A stretch of DNA of 59,392 bases. It comes from Lapidilactobacillus achengensis. Its GTDB lineage: Bacteria; Bacillota; Bacilli; Lactobacillales; Lactobacillaceae. The stretch is taken from contig NZ_RHOV01000017.1 of NCBI RefSeq assembly GCF_003946655.1, positions 1 through 59,392 of the forward strand. The letters run 5' to 3'. Made by a program: the position numbers and the translations under genes. Position 1 is the stretch's first letter. Every line of letters starts with the position of its first letter. Under the pieces are notes generated by a model. It had not been told where the DNA came from and did no database searches. It saw only the letters and a program-made list of their open reading frames with translations. Below are positions 1 through 8,287 of the stretch, piece after piece.

Positions 1-32
1 ATATCTTGGCTAAAGGCTTAGCCCTTAACTAA
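1..32 (+). CDS. tnpB: TnpB RNA-guided nuclease, last nine codons (partial)
   Basis: The only open frame here reads ILAKGLALN followed by TAA at 30-32. This resembles the usual TnpB C-terminus after the last RuvC-like segment. TnpB is the transposon-encoded RNA-guided endonuclease related to Cas12. Everything upstream lies outside the window, so catalytic residues cannot be checked. Assignment rests on this short tail plus the typical transposon end just downstream. Confidence 0.6.
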   Translation, partial: ILAKGLALN

Positions 33-190
33 GAATCACAGTCCGTCTGGCAACCTGCGGACTCTAAAGGCTTTGGTAATTAGCACGTAAGACCTGCTTG
101 CAGGCGATGGCTGTATCTAAGCAAATTGTGGTCGTGTCGCCGTTAGGCGATGCTCTCACAAGCCTGTGACTTTAGTCACGGGTGGTTGAC
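33..190 (+). ncRNA. Candidate omega-RNA (TnpB guide RNA) scaffold
   Basis: In IS605-type elements the RNA guiding TnpB comes from the tnpB 3' end through the right end, and its guide is the flanking host sequence. This stretch has several small hairpins: AGTCCG pairs with CGGACT (40-63), CCTGC with GCAGG (93-104), CGCC with GGCG (about 139-149), and the terminal hairpin at 163-182. The guide would start at 191, inside the interrupted transporter gene. Function is inferred from the family; transcript ends are not visible. Confidence 0.5.
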
Positions 191-304
191 TAACGTTGGA
201 AACGTAATATTCATCGCCGTTTCCACAATCACTCCCGCAAAAGAGAGTAAGCCTGTAGCGACGATCGCGCCGACAACTTTAGGAGAGATTCGCTCATCTT
301 CCAT
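191..304 (-). pseudogene. MFS (DHA2-type) drug transporter, 5' remnant cut by IS605
   Basis: Reading leftward from ATG at 302-304 gives MEDERISPKVVGAIVATGLL and then a first membrane helix ending in ETAMNITFPTL. That is the typical start of 14-helix DHA2 drug:proton antiporters, where helix 1 carries the MN(I/V)TFPTL motif. The frame is broken at 190/191, where the IS605 right end begins, and a stop follows at once. A ribosome binding site (GAGGTAGG) lies upstream. The rest of the gene should lie beyond the transposon, outside the window. Substrate unknown. Confidence 0.75.
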
Positions 305-325
305 GAATTTTACCTACCTCGATCA

Positions 326-340
326 AGCTAAACTTTAGCT
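326..340. promoter_or_regulatory. Operator-like palindrome before the MFS gene
   Basis: AGCTAAA, one central base, then TTTAGCT forms a perfect 7+7 dyad. It sits about 7 to 21 bases downstream of the start site predicted from the neighbouring promoter. That is a typical place for a TetR or MarR family repressor controlling a drug pump. No regulator gene is visible in the window. Confidence 0.4.
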
Positions 341-353
341 AGTATTAGTCTTC

Positions 354-382
354 AGTATAGGGCGGATCAGGACGCAAAACAA
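354..382 (-). promoter_or_regulatory. Promoter of the interrupted MFS gene
   Basis: On the minus strand a -35 TTGTTT (377-382) and a -10 TATACT (354-359) are separated by 17 bases, a near-consensus housekeeping promoter pointing at the ATG at 304. Confidence 0.55.
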
Positions 383-449
383 CCGTTATAACGCCGTTTC
401 AGCCACAATGATCATCATCGTGGACCCCCCCAGCACCTGCCCCACCATC

Positions 450-491
450 AAAAAAACGCCATTGATCGTTTTTCTACCGATCAATGGCGTT
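450..491 (-). terminator. Terminator of the hprK-lgt-gpsA-trxB operon
   Basis: A perfect 13-bp stem (456-468 with 478-490) is followed on the minus strand by a run of T. It lies about 65 bases past the trxB stop. Confidence 0.85.
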
Positions 492-554
492 GACGCGCTA
501 CTTGAAACCTGCTGCGCGAGCCTGCTTGTTGCGCACCCACTCTAAATTTGTTAA

Positions 555-1502
555 CTAGACGGTCCGCCCACTTTGTTCGTCTTGCAATTCTTGAATGAAA
601 TCGAAAGCCGCTTGGCCAGCCTGTCCACCTTCACCGACCGCATTGGCGATTTGGCGCAGATGCTTGGCACGCACATCACCCACCGCGAAGACGCCGGGTA
701 CCTTAGTGCGAGTCTGTTCATCAGTTGGGATCCAACCCGCCTCATCCAACACGCCTAACGCGCGGAAAGGTTCGGTCATCGGCTCAATGCCAACATAAAT
801 GAAGACACCAGACGCTGGCAATTGTTTTTCTAAACCACTTACCTTATCACGATAGCGTACTGAGGTGATTTTCTGGCCGTCGCCTTCAATGGCTTCAACT
901 TGGGCATTCCAAACAAATTCGATCTTGTCGTTAGCAAAAGCCCGTTGTTGCAAAATCTTTTGCGCCCGCAGCTGATCACGGCGATGAACGATCGTCACCT
1001 TGCTCGCCAATTGCGCCAAATAAATGCCTTCCTCAACAGCTGAATCACCGCCGCCGATCACCGCGACTTCTCGGCCCTTAAAGAAGGCGCCGTCGCAGAC
1101 CGCACAGTAGGAAACACCCTTGCCAGAATAGTCTTCCTCGCCGGGAACGCCTAGATGCCGGTGTTCCGCGCCAGTGGCGATGATCACAGCCTTGGCTTGG
1201 TACTCGCCTTCATCGGTGATCACGGTTTTATAATCATGATGATCTTCGACCGTTTTAACGGTGCCATAGGTGTACTCCGCGCCAAATTGCGTCGCGGACG
1301 CGTACATTTTCTCGCCCAATTCTGGGCCTAAAATCGAAGTAAAGCCAGGATAGTTCTCAATTTCTGCGGTATTGTTCATTTGACCACCATAAATTCCCCG
1401 ATCAAGCATCAATACCGACAGATTTGAGCGCGATGCGTACAATGCCGCCGTCATCCCACCAGGACCGGCGCCGATCACGATCACATCATATTGCTTTGTC
1501 AT
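555..1502 (-). CDS. trxB: Thioredoxin reductase (NADPH, FAD-dependent)
   Basis: The enzyme uses NADPH to reduce thioredoxin in the cytoplasm and so keeps protein thiols reduced. The FAD-binding motif GAGPGG lies at residues 11-16, the redox pair CAVC at 133-136, an NADPH-binding GGGDSA at about 150-155 and a second FAD motif VFAVGDVR near the C-terminus. The length (315 aa) is normal. I chose ATG at 1502: GGGAG lies 8 bases upstream, whereas an in-frame TTG at 1508 is too close to that site. It is last in the hprK-lgt-gpsA-trxB operon and is followed by a strong terminator. Confidence 0.95.
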   Translation of the reverse strand: MTKQYDVIVIGAGPGGMTAALYASRSNLSVLMLDRGIYGGQMNNTAEIENYPGFTSILGPELGEKMYASATQFGAEYTYGTVKTVEDHHDYKTVITDEGEYQAKAVIIATGAEHRHLGVPGEEDYSGKGVSYCAVCDGAFFKGREVAVIGGGDSAVEEGIYLAQLASKVTIVHRRDQLRAQKILQQRAFANDKIEFVWNAQVEAIEGDGQKITSVRYRDKVSGLEKQLPASGVFIYVGIEPMTEPFRALGVLDEAGWIPTDEQTRTKVPGVFAVGDVRAKHLRQIANAVGEGGQAGQAAFDFIQELQDEQSGRTV

Positions 1503-1593
1503 GGTCAAATCTCCCTTACTTTTAATAAGTTAAACTATACTGCAAAAATCCTTTTTTGTCCACTGATTAATCCGAACTGACGAAATCAGAGGC

Positions 1594-2631
1594 TTAATAC
1601 CGCTGGAAGTCTAGCTCCCGTTTGCCTTTGCGCTGCATCAGACGATCGATTTCTTCATGAACGTCGGCGTCTTCGTAGAGAACGCGGTAAATACTTTCGG
1701 AGATCGGCATTTCCACGTTGCACTGGGCGCTAAGTTCATGCGCGGCCTTCGCGGTGCCCACACCTTCCACAACCATGCCCATGTTGGTCAACACATCGGC
1801 CAACTTCTGACCTTGACCTAAGGCATTGCCACAACGCCAATTACGGGAATGGACACTGGTACAGGTTACGATCAGGTCGCCAATACCCGACAACCCCATA
1901 AAGGTCAAGGGGTTCGCGCCCAATTCAATGCCCAGCCGGCTGATCTCCGCGATCCCACGGGTGATCAACGCCGCCTTGGTATTATCGCCATATCCCAAGC
2001 CGTGCAATACCCCAGCGCCGATTGCGATCACGTTCTTCAAAGCGCCACCTAATTCAACACCAACCATATCATCATTGGTATACAAGCGGAAATATTCGTT
2101 CATAAAAATACCCTGGACCCACTCGGCATCCTTGATATTTTCCGAGGCGACGGTCAACGAGGTAATATCATGGGTCGCCACATCTTCCGCGTGGCTGGGT
2201 CCTGAGAAGATCACCAAACTTTGCGCCAATTCCGCAGGGAATTCATCACCAATGATCTGGGAGATCCGCTTGTGGGAATTCTGTTCCAAACCTTTCGTCG
2301 CGCTGATCAAGATTGGTTTCGCCCCAGTCTTCGCCAACACCGCCGCGACTTGTTTCGCCACGATCCGCATCGCTGCCGTGGGAATCACAAATAAGATACC
2401 CGCCGCGTCCGCCAACGTCGCCTCCAGATCCAAACTTGCTTCGACGGCGGGATCGATGGCAAACTCCGGCAAATAATGCCGATTAGTATGGGCTTGATTG
2501 ATTTCATCGGCGACTGGCTGGCTATTGCCCCACAGCATCACCTGGTGTCCATTATGGACCAACAGATCCGCTAAGACGGTGCCCCAAGAACCGGCACCTA
2601 ATACTGCGATTTTCATTGGTTGACTTGGCAA
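1594..2631 (-). CDS. gpsA: Glycerol-3-phosphate dehydrogenase, NAD(P)+
   Basis: The enzyme makes sn-glycerol-3-phosphate from dihydroxyacetone phosphate for phospholipid and teichoic acid synthesis. The Rossmann motif GAGSWGT is near the N-terminus, and the family segments KNVIAIGAG and GLSGIGDL follow. Two starts are possible: TTG at 2631, with AGGAG 8 bases upstream, and ATG at 2616, with no clear ribosome binding site. I chose the TTG (345 aa). The gene lies between lgt and trxB in one transcription unit; a palindromic repeat separates it from lgt. Confidence 0.93.
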   Translation of the reverse strand: MPSQPMKIAVLGAGSWGTVLADLLVHNGHQVMLWGNSQPVADEINQAHTNRHYLPEFAIDPAVEASLDLEATLADAAGILFVIPTAAMRIVAKQVAAVLAKTGAKPILISATKGLEQNSHKRISQIIGDEFPAELAQSLVIFSGPSHAEDVATHDITSLTVASENIKDAEWVQGIFMNEYFRLYTNDDMVGVELGGALKNVIAIGAGVLHGLGYGDNTKAALITRGIAEISRLGIELGANPLTFMGLSGIGDLIVTCTSVHSRNWRCGNALGQGQKLADVLTNMGMVVEGVGTAKAAHELSAQCNVEMPISESIYRVLYEDADVHEEIDRLMQRKGKRELDFQRY

Positions 2632-2664
2632 AAAATCCACTCCTAATCTTTAACTATTGTTTTC

Positions 2665-2785
2665 AAACGTGTTCCCCACCCCAGTGCTTTCCGCTTAGCT
2701 ACGCAATTTCTCTGGAAGCCAAAACCTTGCTTCCAAAACAATCGCTAGGCTAATGCTCAAGCACTACCCGGGGTGGCTCTCACTC
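2665..2785 (-). repeat. Palindromic repeat S, copy S1
   Basis: This is one of three copies of an imperfect palindrome of about 120 bp (others at 8423-8541 and 52040-52158). It begins GAGTG, contains GAGCATTAGCCTAGC in the left arm and GCGTAGCTAAGC in the right arm around a GGAAGC/GCTTCC inner stem, and ends CACGTTT. This copy fills the lgt-gpsA gap. Its first bases include the lgt stop codon. As RNA it would form one long hairpin between the two genes. Confidence 0.85.
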
Positions 2786-3634
2786 TTTTTTTGACTTTGC
2801 TGGTCCAAATAGGGTGTTTCCGTCCAAATACCATTCGATTGGTGGGTCTAGGCGGCGACGGACAATGATCAACACGATCCCCACCACGATCAGGACTAGC
2901 GACAACGCCTGGGAAACTCGAATTGAACCGAACAGATATAAACTATCGGTCCGCATTCCTTCGACCACAGAACGTCCGATCGCGTACCAGATCACGTAAC
3001 TAAGGAAAATCTCACCCTGCTTGAACAAGTGATGGCGGTGACGCAAAGCTATCAGAAGAATAAAGCCGAGCAAGCTCCAAACCGATTCATAGAGAAAAGT
3101 TGGTTGGCGATAGGCGCCATCGATCAACATTTGCTTGATCACAAAGTTGGGCAAGTGTAACGACTGCAAGAATCTCAGCGTTGTTTTGGCGCCATAGGCT
3201 TCTTGATTCATGAAGTTACCCCAACGCCCAATGGCCTGGGCCAAAATCACGGTCGGCGCGATCACGTCAAGGACCAACCAAGCAGGAATGAACCGTTTCG
3301 CGCAGAAAATCAGTAACACGATCAAAGCGGCGATCAGTCCACCATAAATGGCGATCCCCCCGTTCCAGATCTTAATGATATCCGCCGGGTGCGCGCGATA
3401 ATAATCCCATTCGAAAATCACATAGTAAAGCCGCGCACCCACCAGGGAAAGTGGCAACATCCAGAAAATCAGGTCCATCAGATCATCGCCGCTGATATTA
3501 CGGCGCGCGCCTTCACGCAGACTCATGTAAACCGCGATCAACACGCCAGCCGTAATAATAATGCCATACCATTGAATATGCAAAGGGCCCAGCCGCAATG
3601 CTGTTGGATTCAAAGCTTGGATCAAATTCGTCAT
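2780..3634 (-). CDS. lgt: Phosphatidylglycerol:prolipoprotein diacylglyceryl transferase
   Basis: This integral membrane enzyme attaches diacylglycerol to the lipobox cysteine of prolipoproteins such as PstS in this window. It has about seven hydrophobic segments and the family signature [13 protein letters not shown] at residues 136-148. The length (284 aa) is normal. The ATG directly follows the hprK stop without a gap, so translation is probably coupled. The last two codons (GAG TGA) lie within palindromic repeat S1, so insertion of that repeat may have fixed the present stop. Confidence 0.95.
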   Translation of the reverse strand: MTNLIQALNPTALRLGPLHIQWYGIIITAGVLIAVYMSLREGARRNISGDDLMDLIFWMLPLSLVGARLYYVIFEWDYYRAHPADIIKIWNGGIAIYGGLIAALIVLLIFCAKRFIPAWLVLDVIAPTVILAQAIGRWGNFMNQEAYGAKTTLRFLQSLHLPNFVIKQMLIDGAYRQPTFLYESVWSLLGFILLIALRHRHHLFKQGEIFLSYVIWYAIGRSVVEGMRTDSLYLFGSIRVSQALSLVLIVVGIVLIIVRRRLDPPIEWYLDGNTLFGPAKSKKE

Positions 3635-4585
3635 CTAGTGGTCACCCTCGTCTGTCGCAGAGTTTTCCTTGATCAAGGAACTTAAATTCTTTTCAAACAT
3701 TTCTGTCGCGTCATAACCCATCTTCCGCGCTCGGAAGTTCATTGACGCGACTTCGATAATAATGGCCAAGTTACGACCCACCTTAACAGGCACGGTGATC
3801 TTAGGGATCGGCACATCAAAAATCAATTGTTGCGCCTCATTGCTACCTAGGCGATCATAATTCTGATCTTTCTGCCAGTTTTCCAAATTGACGATCAAAG
3901 AAATCTCCGTTTCCGTCCGCACCGCGCCGGCGCCGAACAGATTCATCACATCAATGATGCCGATGCCCCGAATTTCCATTAAGTTCTTCAGAATTTTCGG
4001 TGCTTCGCCCACAATGGTATTCTCATCTTTTTGATAGACATCCACCCGATCATCGGCGATCAAGCGATGACCTCGCTTGACCAGCTCCAGGGCGGTTTCA
4101 CTCTTACCAACGCCAGAGTTACCCACGATCAACACGCCTAAACCATAAACATCGACCAAAACCCCATGCATACTGCGGCGTTCGGCCAACTGATCATGGA
4201 GATATTCGGTCAGCACACTGGATAAGCGCGTCGTCGGCAAATCCGAACCTAAGACCGGGATCCCTGCCGCCGTCGCCATGGCGATCAATTCATCCGGCGC
4301 AGGCAAACTACGACTGATCACCATGGCAGGCGTGTCCTTCTCCGACATCCGTTGGAAAATAACTTTACGCTCTTCCGCCGTTAGACTAGCCGCAAACGCC
4401 GATTCCGTCCGGCCAAACACTTGCAAACGATTGTGGGGATAATAAGTAAAGTAACCAGTCAATTCCAAGCCTGGTCGCGAAATATCGCTGATCGTGATTT
4501 GTCGGTCGCCCAAGAACTCTTTCCCTGAGAAAACGTGCAATCCCACCGCATCAACTAATTGTTTAACTGTAATACCTTCAGCCAT
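3635..4585 (-). CDS. hprK: HPr kinase/phosphorylase
   Basis: This bifunctional enzyme phosphorylates and dephosphorylates Ser46 of the PTS protein HPr and so controls CcpA-dependent catabolite repression. The P-loop GNSGVGKS is at residues 155-162 and the HprK signature EIRGIGIIDV at about 204-213. I chose ATG at 4585 (316 aa): AGGAGG lies 5-6 bases upstream, while an in-frame ATG at 4606 lies upstream of that site. It leads the hprK-lgt-gpsA-trxB operon, a common order in lactobacilli. Confidence 0.96.
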   Translation of the reverse strand: MAEGITVKQLVDAVGLHVFSGKEFLGDRQITISDISRPGLELTGYFTYYPHNRLQVFGRTESAFAASLTAEERKVIFQRMSEKDTPAMVISRSLPAPDELIAMATAAGIPVLGSDLPTTRLSSVLTEYLHDQLAERRSMHGVLVDVYGLGVLIVGNSGVGKSETALELVKRGHRLIADDRVDVYQKDENTIVGEAPKILKNLMEIRGIGIIDVMNLFGAGAVRTETEISLIVNLENWQKDQNYDRLGSNEAQQLIFDVPIPKITVPVKVGRNLAIIIEVASMNFRARKMGYDATEMFEKNLSSLIKENSATDEGDH

Positions 4586-4689
4586 GATTTCCTCCTGCGC
4601 CTTCATTTACCTTTAATTTTAACATTATTCCCCTGCTTTTTCAGCGAAATTCACTAGTTTACTTTCGGACAAGGCCAAGGACCCAGTAA

Positions 4690-4810
4690 ATCTCGGCCGC
4701 AAAACCGCGGCATTCTGCCGCGGTCAAGCTCAAGACCCCGGCACTGGCGCCGGGGCCAGCAACTTAGCGACCAGTACTGGCAACTTAATGGTCGACGTCG
4801 CGACCGACGC
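4690..4810. other. Cluster of GC-rich hairpins upstream of hprK
   Basis: Three hairpins follow closely: ACCGCGGCA with TGCCGCGGT (4704-4724, 3-base loop), CCCCGGC with GCCGGGG (4736-4755), and GGTCG with CGACC (about 4790-4805). None has its own U-run. They lie between the terminator of the upstream operon and the hprK start, so they may be in the hprK leader. No known riboswitch is recognised. Confidence 0.5.
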
Positions 4811-4825
4811 GCCACCACAGCTCGC

Positions 4826-4862
4826 AAAAAAAGCCTGGGCAAACACGATGTTTACCCAAGCT
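4826..4862 (-). terminator. Terminator of the DUF4097-PspC operon
   Basis: AAGC, CTGGG and AAACA pair with TGTTT, CCCA and GCTT in a long stem, followed on the minus strand by seven T. It lies about 55 bases past the stop of the gene at 4917-5216. Confidence 0.85.
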
Positions 4863-4916
4863 TCTCGCTCATTAAAGCAGTTTCCATTTATCTGATTGAT
4901 CCAATTGGTCCAACGC

Positions 4917-5216
4917 TTAGAAGTCGCTCCACTCGTCGTCATCATTCGCATGTTGGTCATGCACATGAACGTCATGCAAATCTTTCCGCGGCCGCTTCAC
5001 TGACTGATGCTCATCGTAACTCTCATAGGTCATCGGTCGCGTCCGGGACTCGCGACGGTGCCGACTAAAGACGAGATTGATCAAAGCGGCGATAATGATC
5101 ACGGGCAAGAGGAATTTCAACATGCCCCAGACCAGACCAACCGCGCCAGCAATCAGACTAAAGACCACGATCAACAATATTGGTATGAAAATCAAAAGTA
5201 AAATCAACGTTAACAT
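4917..5216 (-). CDS. Small membrane protein with acidic WSDF tail
   Basis: This 99-aa protein has two closely spaced hydrophobic segments (about residues 1-25 and 28-48), a basic patch (RHRRESRTR) and a hydrophilic His/Asp-rich tail ending DDEWSDF. I do not recognise a named family. It is the last gene of an operon with a PspC protein and a DUF4097 protein, an arrangement associated with envelope stress. The PspC protein next to it also ends in WSDF, so the two may share a tail-binding partner or contact each other. A GAGGTG site precedes the ATG. Confidence 0.8.
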   Translation of the reverse strand: MLTLILLLIFIPILLIVVFSLIAGAVGLVWGMLKFLLPVIIIAALINLVFSRHRRESRTRPMTYESYDEHQSVKRPRKDLHDVHVHDQHANDDDEWSDF

Positions 5217-5304
5217 CTTAACACCTCACTTATTTTCCGTGGTCTGGCAACCCACACATCATCGACTTGAAACTAACCGAATCCTGCCAGTCATGCCGGC
5301 CGCT

Positions 5305-5556
5305 CTAGAAATCGCTCCATTGACCATTGTCATCGACGGATTTCCGTTTCTTCTCACTGTGGCCCGCATCCCGAGGTTCTTCCGGAATGACGATCCACAA
5401 AATAATATACAAGGCAATCGTCGAGCCCCAGCCTAACGCCAACACCGCGAAAATCACCCGAATCAAGGTCACATCGATATTGAAATAATCGGCTAAACCG
5501 CTACAAACACCGGCAATTTTCACATCATGACGGGCGCGATATAATTTCTTTTTCAT
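5305..5556 (-). CDS. PspC domain protein
   Basis: This 83-aa protein matches the PspC family. The N-terminal amphipathic part (KLYRARHDVKIAGVCSGLAD) is followed by DVTLIRVIFAV and one strong membrane helix ending IPEE. PspC proteins act at the membrane in phage-shock-like envelope responses. A polar tail ends NGQWSDF, shared with the downstream small membrane protein. GGAGGAG precedes the ATG. It is the middle gene of a three-gene operon. The specific role in lactobacilli is not established here. Confidence 0.88.
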   Translation of the reverse strand: MKKKLYRARHDVKIAGVCSGLADYFNIDVTLIRVIFAVLALGWGSTIALYIILWIVIPEEPRDAGHSEKKRKSVDDNGQWSDF

Positions 5557-5585
5557 CCTAAACTCCTCCCCGAGTTAAACTGTTT

Positions 5586-7205
5586 CTAATTGTTATCTTT
5601 CAAGAAAATCGAACCAGAAGTACTCGTCAGTTCAATTTTAGCACCATTATCGCCACGTTTAAAGGTCACGTTAGCACCGGTGGTTGAACGACTATCAACG
5701 ATTTCCAAGTTGTAACTGCGGGTATTGACATTGCCAAATTTCGTTTGACCGTGACCAGCAAAAGCCAGGTCACGTGGCAAAGAAACTTTCACATTGCCAT
5801 TGACGGAAGAAATGTTCAGACGATGCAAATCGTTGTTGCTCAATGATGTTTTGATCGAGCCGTGGACCGTGGAGAATTCGCCAGCTTGGACCTTGCCTGC
5901 GACGATCACCGAACCATTGACTGTACTCAGCAGACCTTGACGCAAATTGATTTCCTGCAACTCCACATTACCATTAGTATCCTCAATTTCCGCCATTGTT
6001 CCTTCGGCGCCATTTAGCGTGATCTTACCATTGGTGGTCTTGAGGTACGCATCTTTGAAGTGCAATTGTTCCGCGCGCAGGCCGCCATTCAATAACCGCA
6101 CATTGATGTGGTCATAAGTCCGTTCAGGCAAGAAGATCTCAAGGTTAGCGCGGATCCGCTTGTTTGGAACCTGGAAGATGAAATGATCATCGTTCACATC
6201 GATGCGACTGCGCTCTGCGAAAGCTGAAAGCAAATCGCCGTCCAGCTTACCATAAAACTTGATATCGGCAACGACCTTGATGTCTTCACTGTCCCAAGTC
6301 TGCAAAACCACATCGCCATTGGCATTCTTAATATCAAGGATGGTCGCGGCGCAAGCCGGATAAACGAAGTCATGCTTCAAACTCGTTGAAGCCAAGCCAG
6401 GGACTTTGACCGTCACATCGTTCCAATCGATATTGTCAACCACACTCTTGACGGTATCGCGAACGTAACCGCCTATTTGCGTACCGAAATCAGCCATTTT
6501 ATCGCCGAAATTACCGAACGTTTCCGCGGTTTGATCGCGAATATCATCGAAATGGATGCTGGCCTTGATCCGGTCCCGGGTGATCTTAGCGATCTGCTTA
6601 TTCAAATCACTGATTTTGTGATTAAGCTCATCCAGGGTCAACTGCAAGTTTTCGATGGTTTGCTGCAATTCCACGACCCGGCGTTTCGCCGCGCCACGCT
6701 CTTCTCGTTTCTCATCGGTCAAGCTATCCAGATCTTCCATCGCATCAATTACCGTGATGTGTTCTTGATCAAAATCGATTTGCTTCTGCACGGCGGCAAT
6801 TTTCCGATTGGTTTCTGATTGTGACTGAATGCATTCACCTAACTCCGCCTTCAGCCGATTCAATTCGTCTTCATAGCGTTGTTGGTCATCATCGCCAGCA
6901 GCGGCATCATCATCAGCGCGTTGCTGATCCGCTTCAGCCCGATCTGCTTCGGCTTCTTTTCTATCAGCTTCGGCCTCGGCGCGATCACGCTCCGCCTCAG
7001 CAGCCTCATCAGTATCTTTAACTTGGGTCGAGGTGGCATCAGCCTGCTTGTCTTCAGGTTGCGCCGTGGTTTGATTGGTTTTGAAATTAACGGTTTGTTC
7101 GGCTTCGGAATTTTTCTTGGCTAAGTTCTCCAGCAGAACCAAACCTTCTTCTGAGGTAATGACACCTTTTTTTACTAATTCTAGAATACGTTGACGTTCA
7201 TTCAT
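5586..7205 (-). CDS. DUF4097 family protein with N-terminal helical domain and coiled coil
   Basis: This 539-aa protein begins with a short helical domain (MNERQRILELVKKGVITSEE), common in front of DUF4097 proteins. A very acidic Ala/Glu/Asp/Arg-rich stretch (about 50-115) and a predicted coiled coil (to about 215) follow. The C-terminal half (about 270-539) shows the repeated short-strand pattern of DUF4097, a beta-helix-like fold (TTNGKITLNG, INLRQGLLSTVNGSVIVAG). No signal peptide is seen, so the location is unclear. I chose ATG at 7205 (GGAGG 8 bases upstream) over an in-frame ATG at 7220. It leads the operon with the PspC and small membrane proteins. Confidence 0.85.
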   Translation of the reverse strand: MNERQRILELVKKGVITSEEGLVLLENLAKKNSEAEQTVNFKTNQTTAQPEDKQADATSTQVKDTDEAAEAERDRAEAEADRKEAEADRAEADQQRADDDAAAGDDDQQRYEDELNRLKAELGECIQSQSETNRKIAAVQKQIDFDQEHITVIDAMEDLDSLTDEKREERGAAKRRVVELQQTIENLQLTLDELNHKISDLNKQIAKITRDRIKASIHFDDIRDQTAETFGNFGDKMADFGTQIGGYVRDTVKSVVDNIDWNDVTVKVPGLASTSLKHDFVYPACAATILDIKNANGDVVLQTWDSEDIKVVADIKFYGKLDGDLLSAFAERSRIDVNDDHFIFQVPNKRIRANLEIFLPERTYDHINVRLLNGGLRAEQLHFKDAYLKTTNGKITLNGAEGTMAEIEDTNGNVELQEINLRQGLLSTVNGSVIVAGKVQAGEFSTVHGSIKTSLSNNDLHRLNISSVNGNVKVSLPRDLAFAGHGQTKFGNVNTRSYNLEIVDSRSTTGANVTFKRGDNGAKIELTSTSGSIFLKDNN

Positions 7206-7248
7206 ATCGATAACCTCCATTGGTCACTTCGCATTGATTACATTCTCT

Positions 7249-7277
7249 ATTATGCCTGTTTATTTCGGTTTCGTCAT
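7249..7277 (-). promoter_or_regulatory. Promoter of the DUF4097-PspC operon
   Basis: On the minus strand ATGACG (7272-7277) and CATAAT (7249-7254) are spaced 17 bases apart, each one or two bases from consensus, about 45 bases upstream of the ATG. Confidence 0.4.
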
Positions 7278-7368
7278 AGGCCTTAGGGTGGATTTTCGGC
7301 TCAGACCTGTGACTTTTTGCGGAGAATGGTTCAAATGATAATAGTAGGTTGGCCGCAGCTTGCGCTGC

Positions 7369-7582
7369 GCGTGGCGTTGGTGGTGGGCAGATGTGGTGGG
7401 GCTCCAGGTCGGGCTGGGGGTGGTGGAACGCGGCGGGCACGATTTTGAGCTTTTCGGAAGCCCACCGAAAAGCTCAAAACTCGGCCTTATTGTAGGCGAT
7501 AAATCGCCAACAATAATATCGCGGCTGACTCACCCCCAGCCCGACCTTCCGCCAACGAGTAAACGAACCACCAACGCCACGC
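7369..7582 (-). repeat. R2 module M1
   Basis: The distal stem 7369-7384 pairs perfectly with 7567-7582 (16 bp), and the proximal stem 7407-7422 with 7531-7546 (16 bp, GGTCGGGCTGGGGGTG). Inside are hairpin B (15-bp perfect stem, 7443-7457 with 7465-7479) and hairpin A (14 bp, 7487-7500 with 7503-7516). The result is a three-way junction. Confidence 0.9.
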
Positions 7583-7959
7583 TCCGCTCCAGCCGCTCAA
7601 CGTTTTAGCAGCCGTTGAGCACTCACGCCGGCTGGCAAGCTATGGTCAATTGATGGAGAACCACGCAGTTGACGACCGTGGTTAGTGGTTACAAGCTTTA
7701 AATTGGTGACACCAGTAAAGCCCGTCTGATGAACAAACTCAGTTCTTAGTGAATCAACTGAATCGGCCGATTTCCACCCGTGGATTGTTTAGGGAACAGG
7801 TAAAGATGTCCAATCAATGCAAACTGTATCGACCTACTAATTCAAATCTGTTGATGTTGCCATACCACCCCAAAAGCGGACAATTGTTTGACCTCAATCT
7901 TGCAAAAAGCACTTCGTCGAATCCTTCGCCTCGATTGCAGATAAGCTCAATTCTGCCTA

Positions 7960-8117
7960 GCAACCGCCTCAGGACGTGTGGCTCAGCGGTGAAATTTGTC
8001 TTAGTGATTTATCACTTAGACAAAGACCTGATTTTGAGACAAGCCGCGCACTTTGCGGGTTGGCTCAAAACAGCGTCCACCGCGTTCCAGCCACGACAAA
8101 CGTCCTGAGGCGGTTGC
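7960..8117 (+). repeat. R1 module M2
   Basis: The outer stem GCAACCGCCTCAGGACGT (7960-7977) pairs perfectly with 8100-8117. Hairpin A spans 7996-8023 (TTGTCT and AGTGAT with their complements) and hairpin B 8032-8070 (TTTTGAG with CTCAAAA). Confidence 0.9.
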
Positions 8118-8287
8118 GTCTCTCCTAAACCCACTCATCAAGCAAAGGTTCAATAACAGCGCGCGGACCTTTGGAATCAGTTGGTGTTGCCGTACCACCC
8201 CAAAGAAAGCAATTGTTTGACCTCTAGCTCGCAAAACCACTTCGTCAGATACCCAACTTTGATTGCAGATAAGCTCAATTCTGCCTA

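Larger units (their letters stand above)
1..190 (+). mobile_element. Right end of an IS605-type (IS200/IS605 family) transposon
   Basis: The last codons of tnpB, a structured stretch and a subterminal hairpin at 163-182 (core GACTTTAGTC) make up the 3' end of an IS605-type element. The element appears to stop at the pentamer TTGAC (186-190), because an interrupted MFS gene begins directly after it. The same hairpin core occurs at 59252-59271 beside a tnpA, so the two window ends carry opposite ends of the same kind of element. The family uses a Y1 HUH transposase that recognises such hairpins; the exact cleavage position is inferred. Confidence 0.8.

Noticed and set aside
1826-2476. 216-codon plus-strand frame opposite gpsA
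   Set aside because: gpsA has full family motifs; the opposite frame has none and no ribosome binding site.
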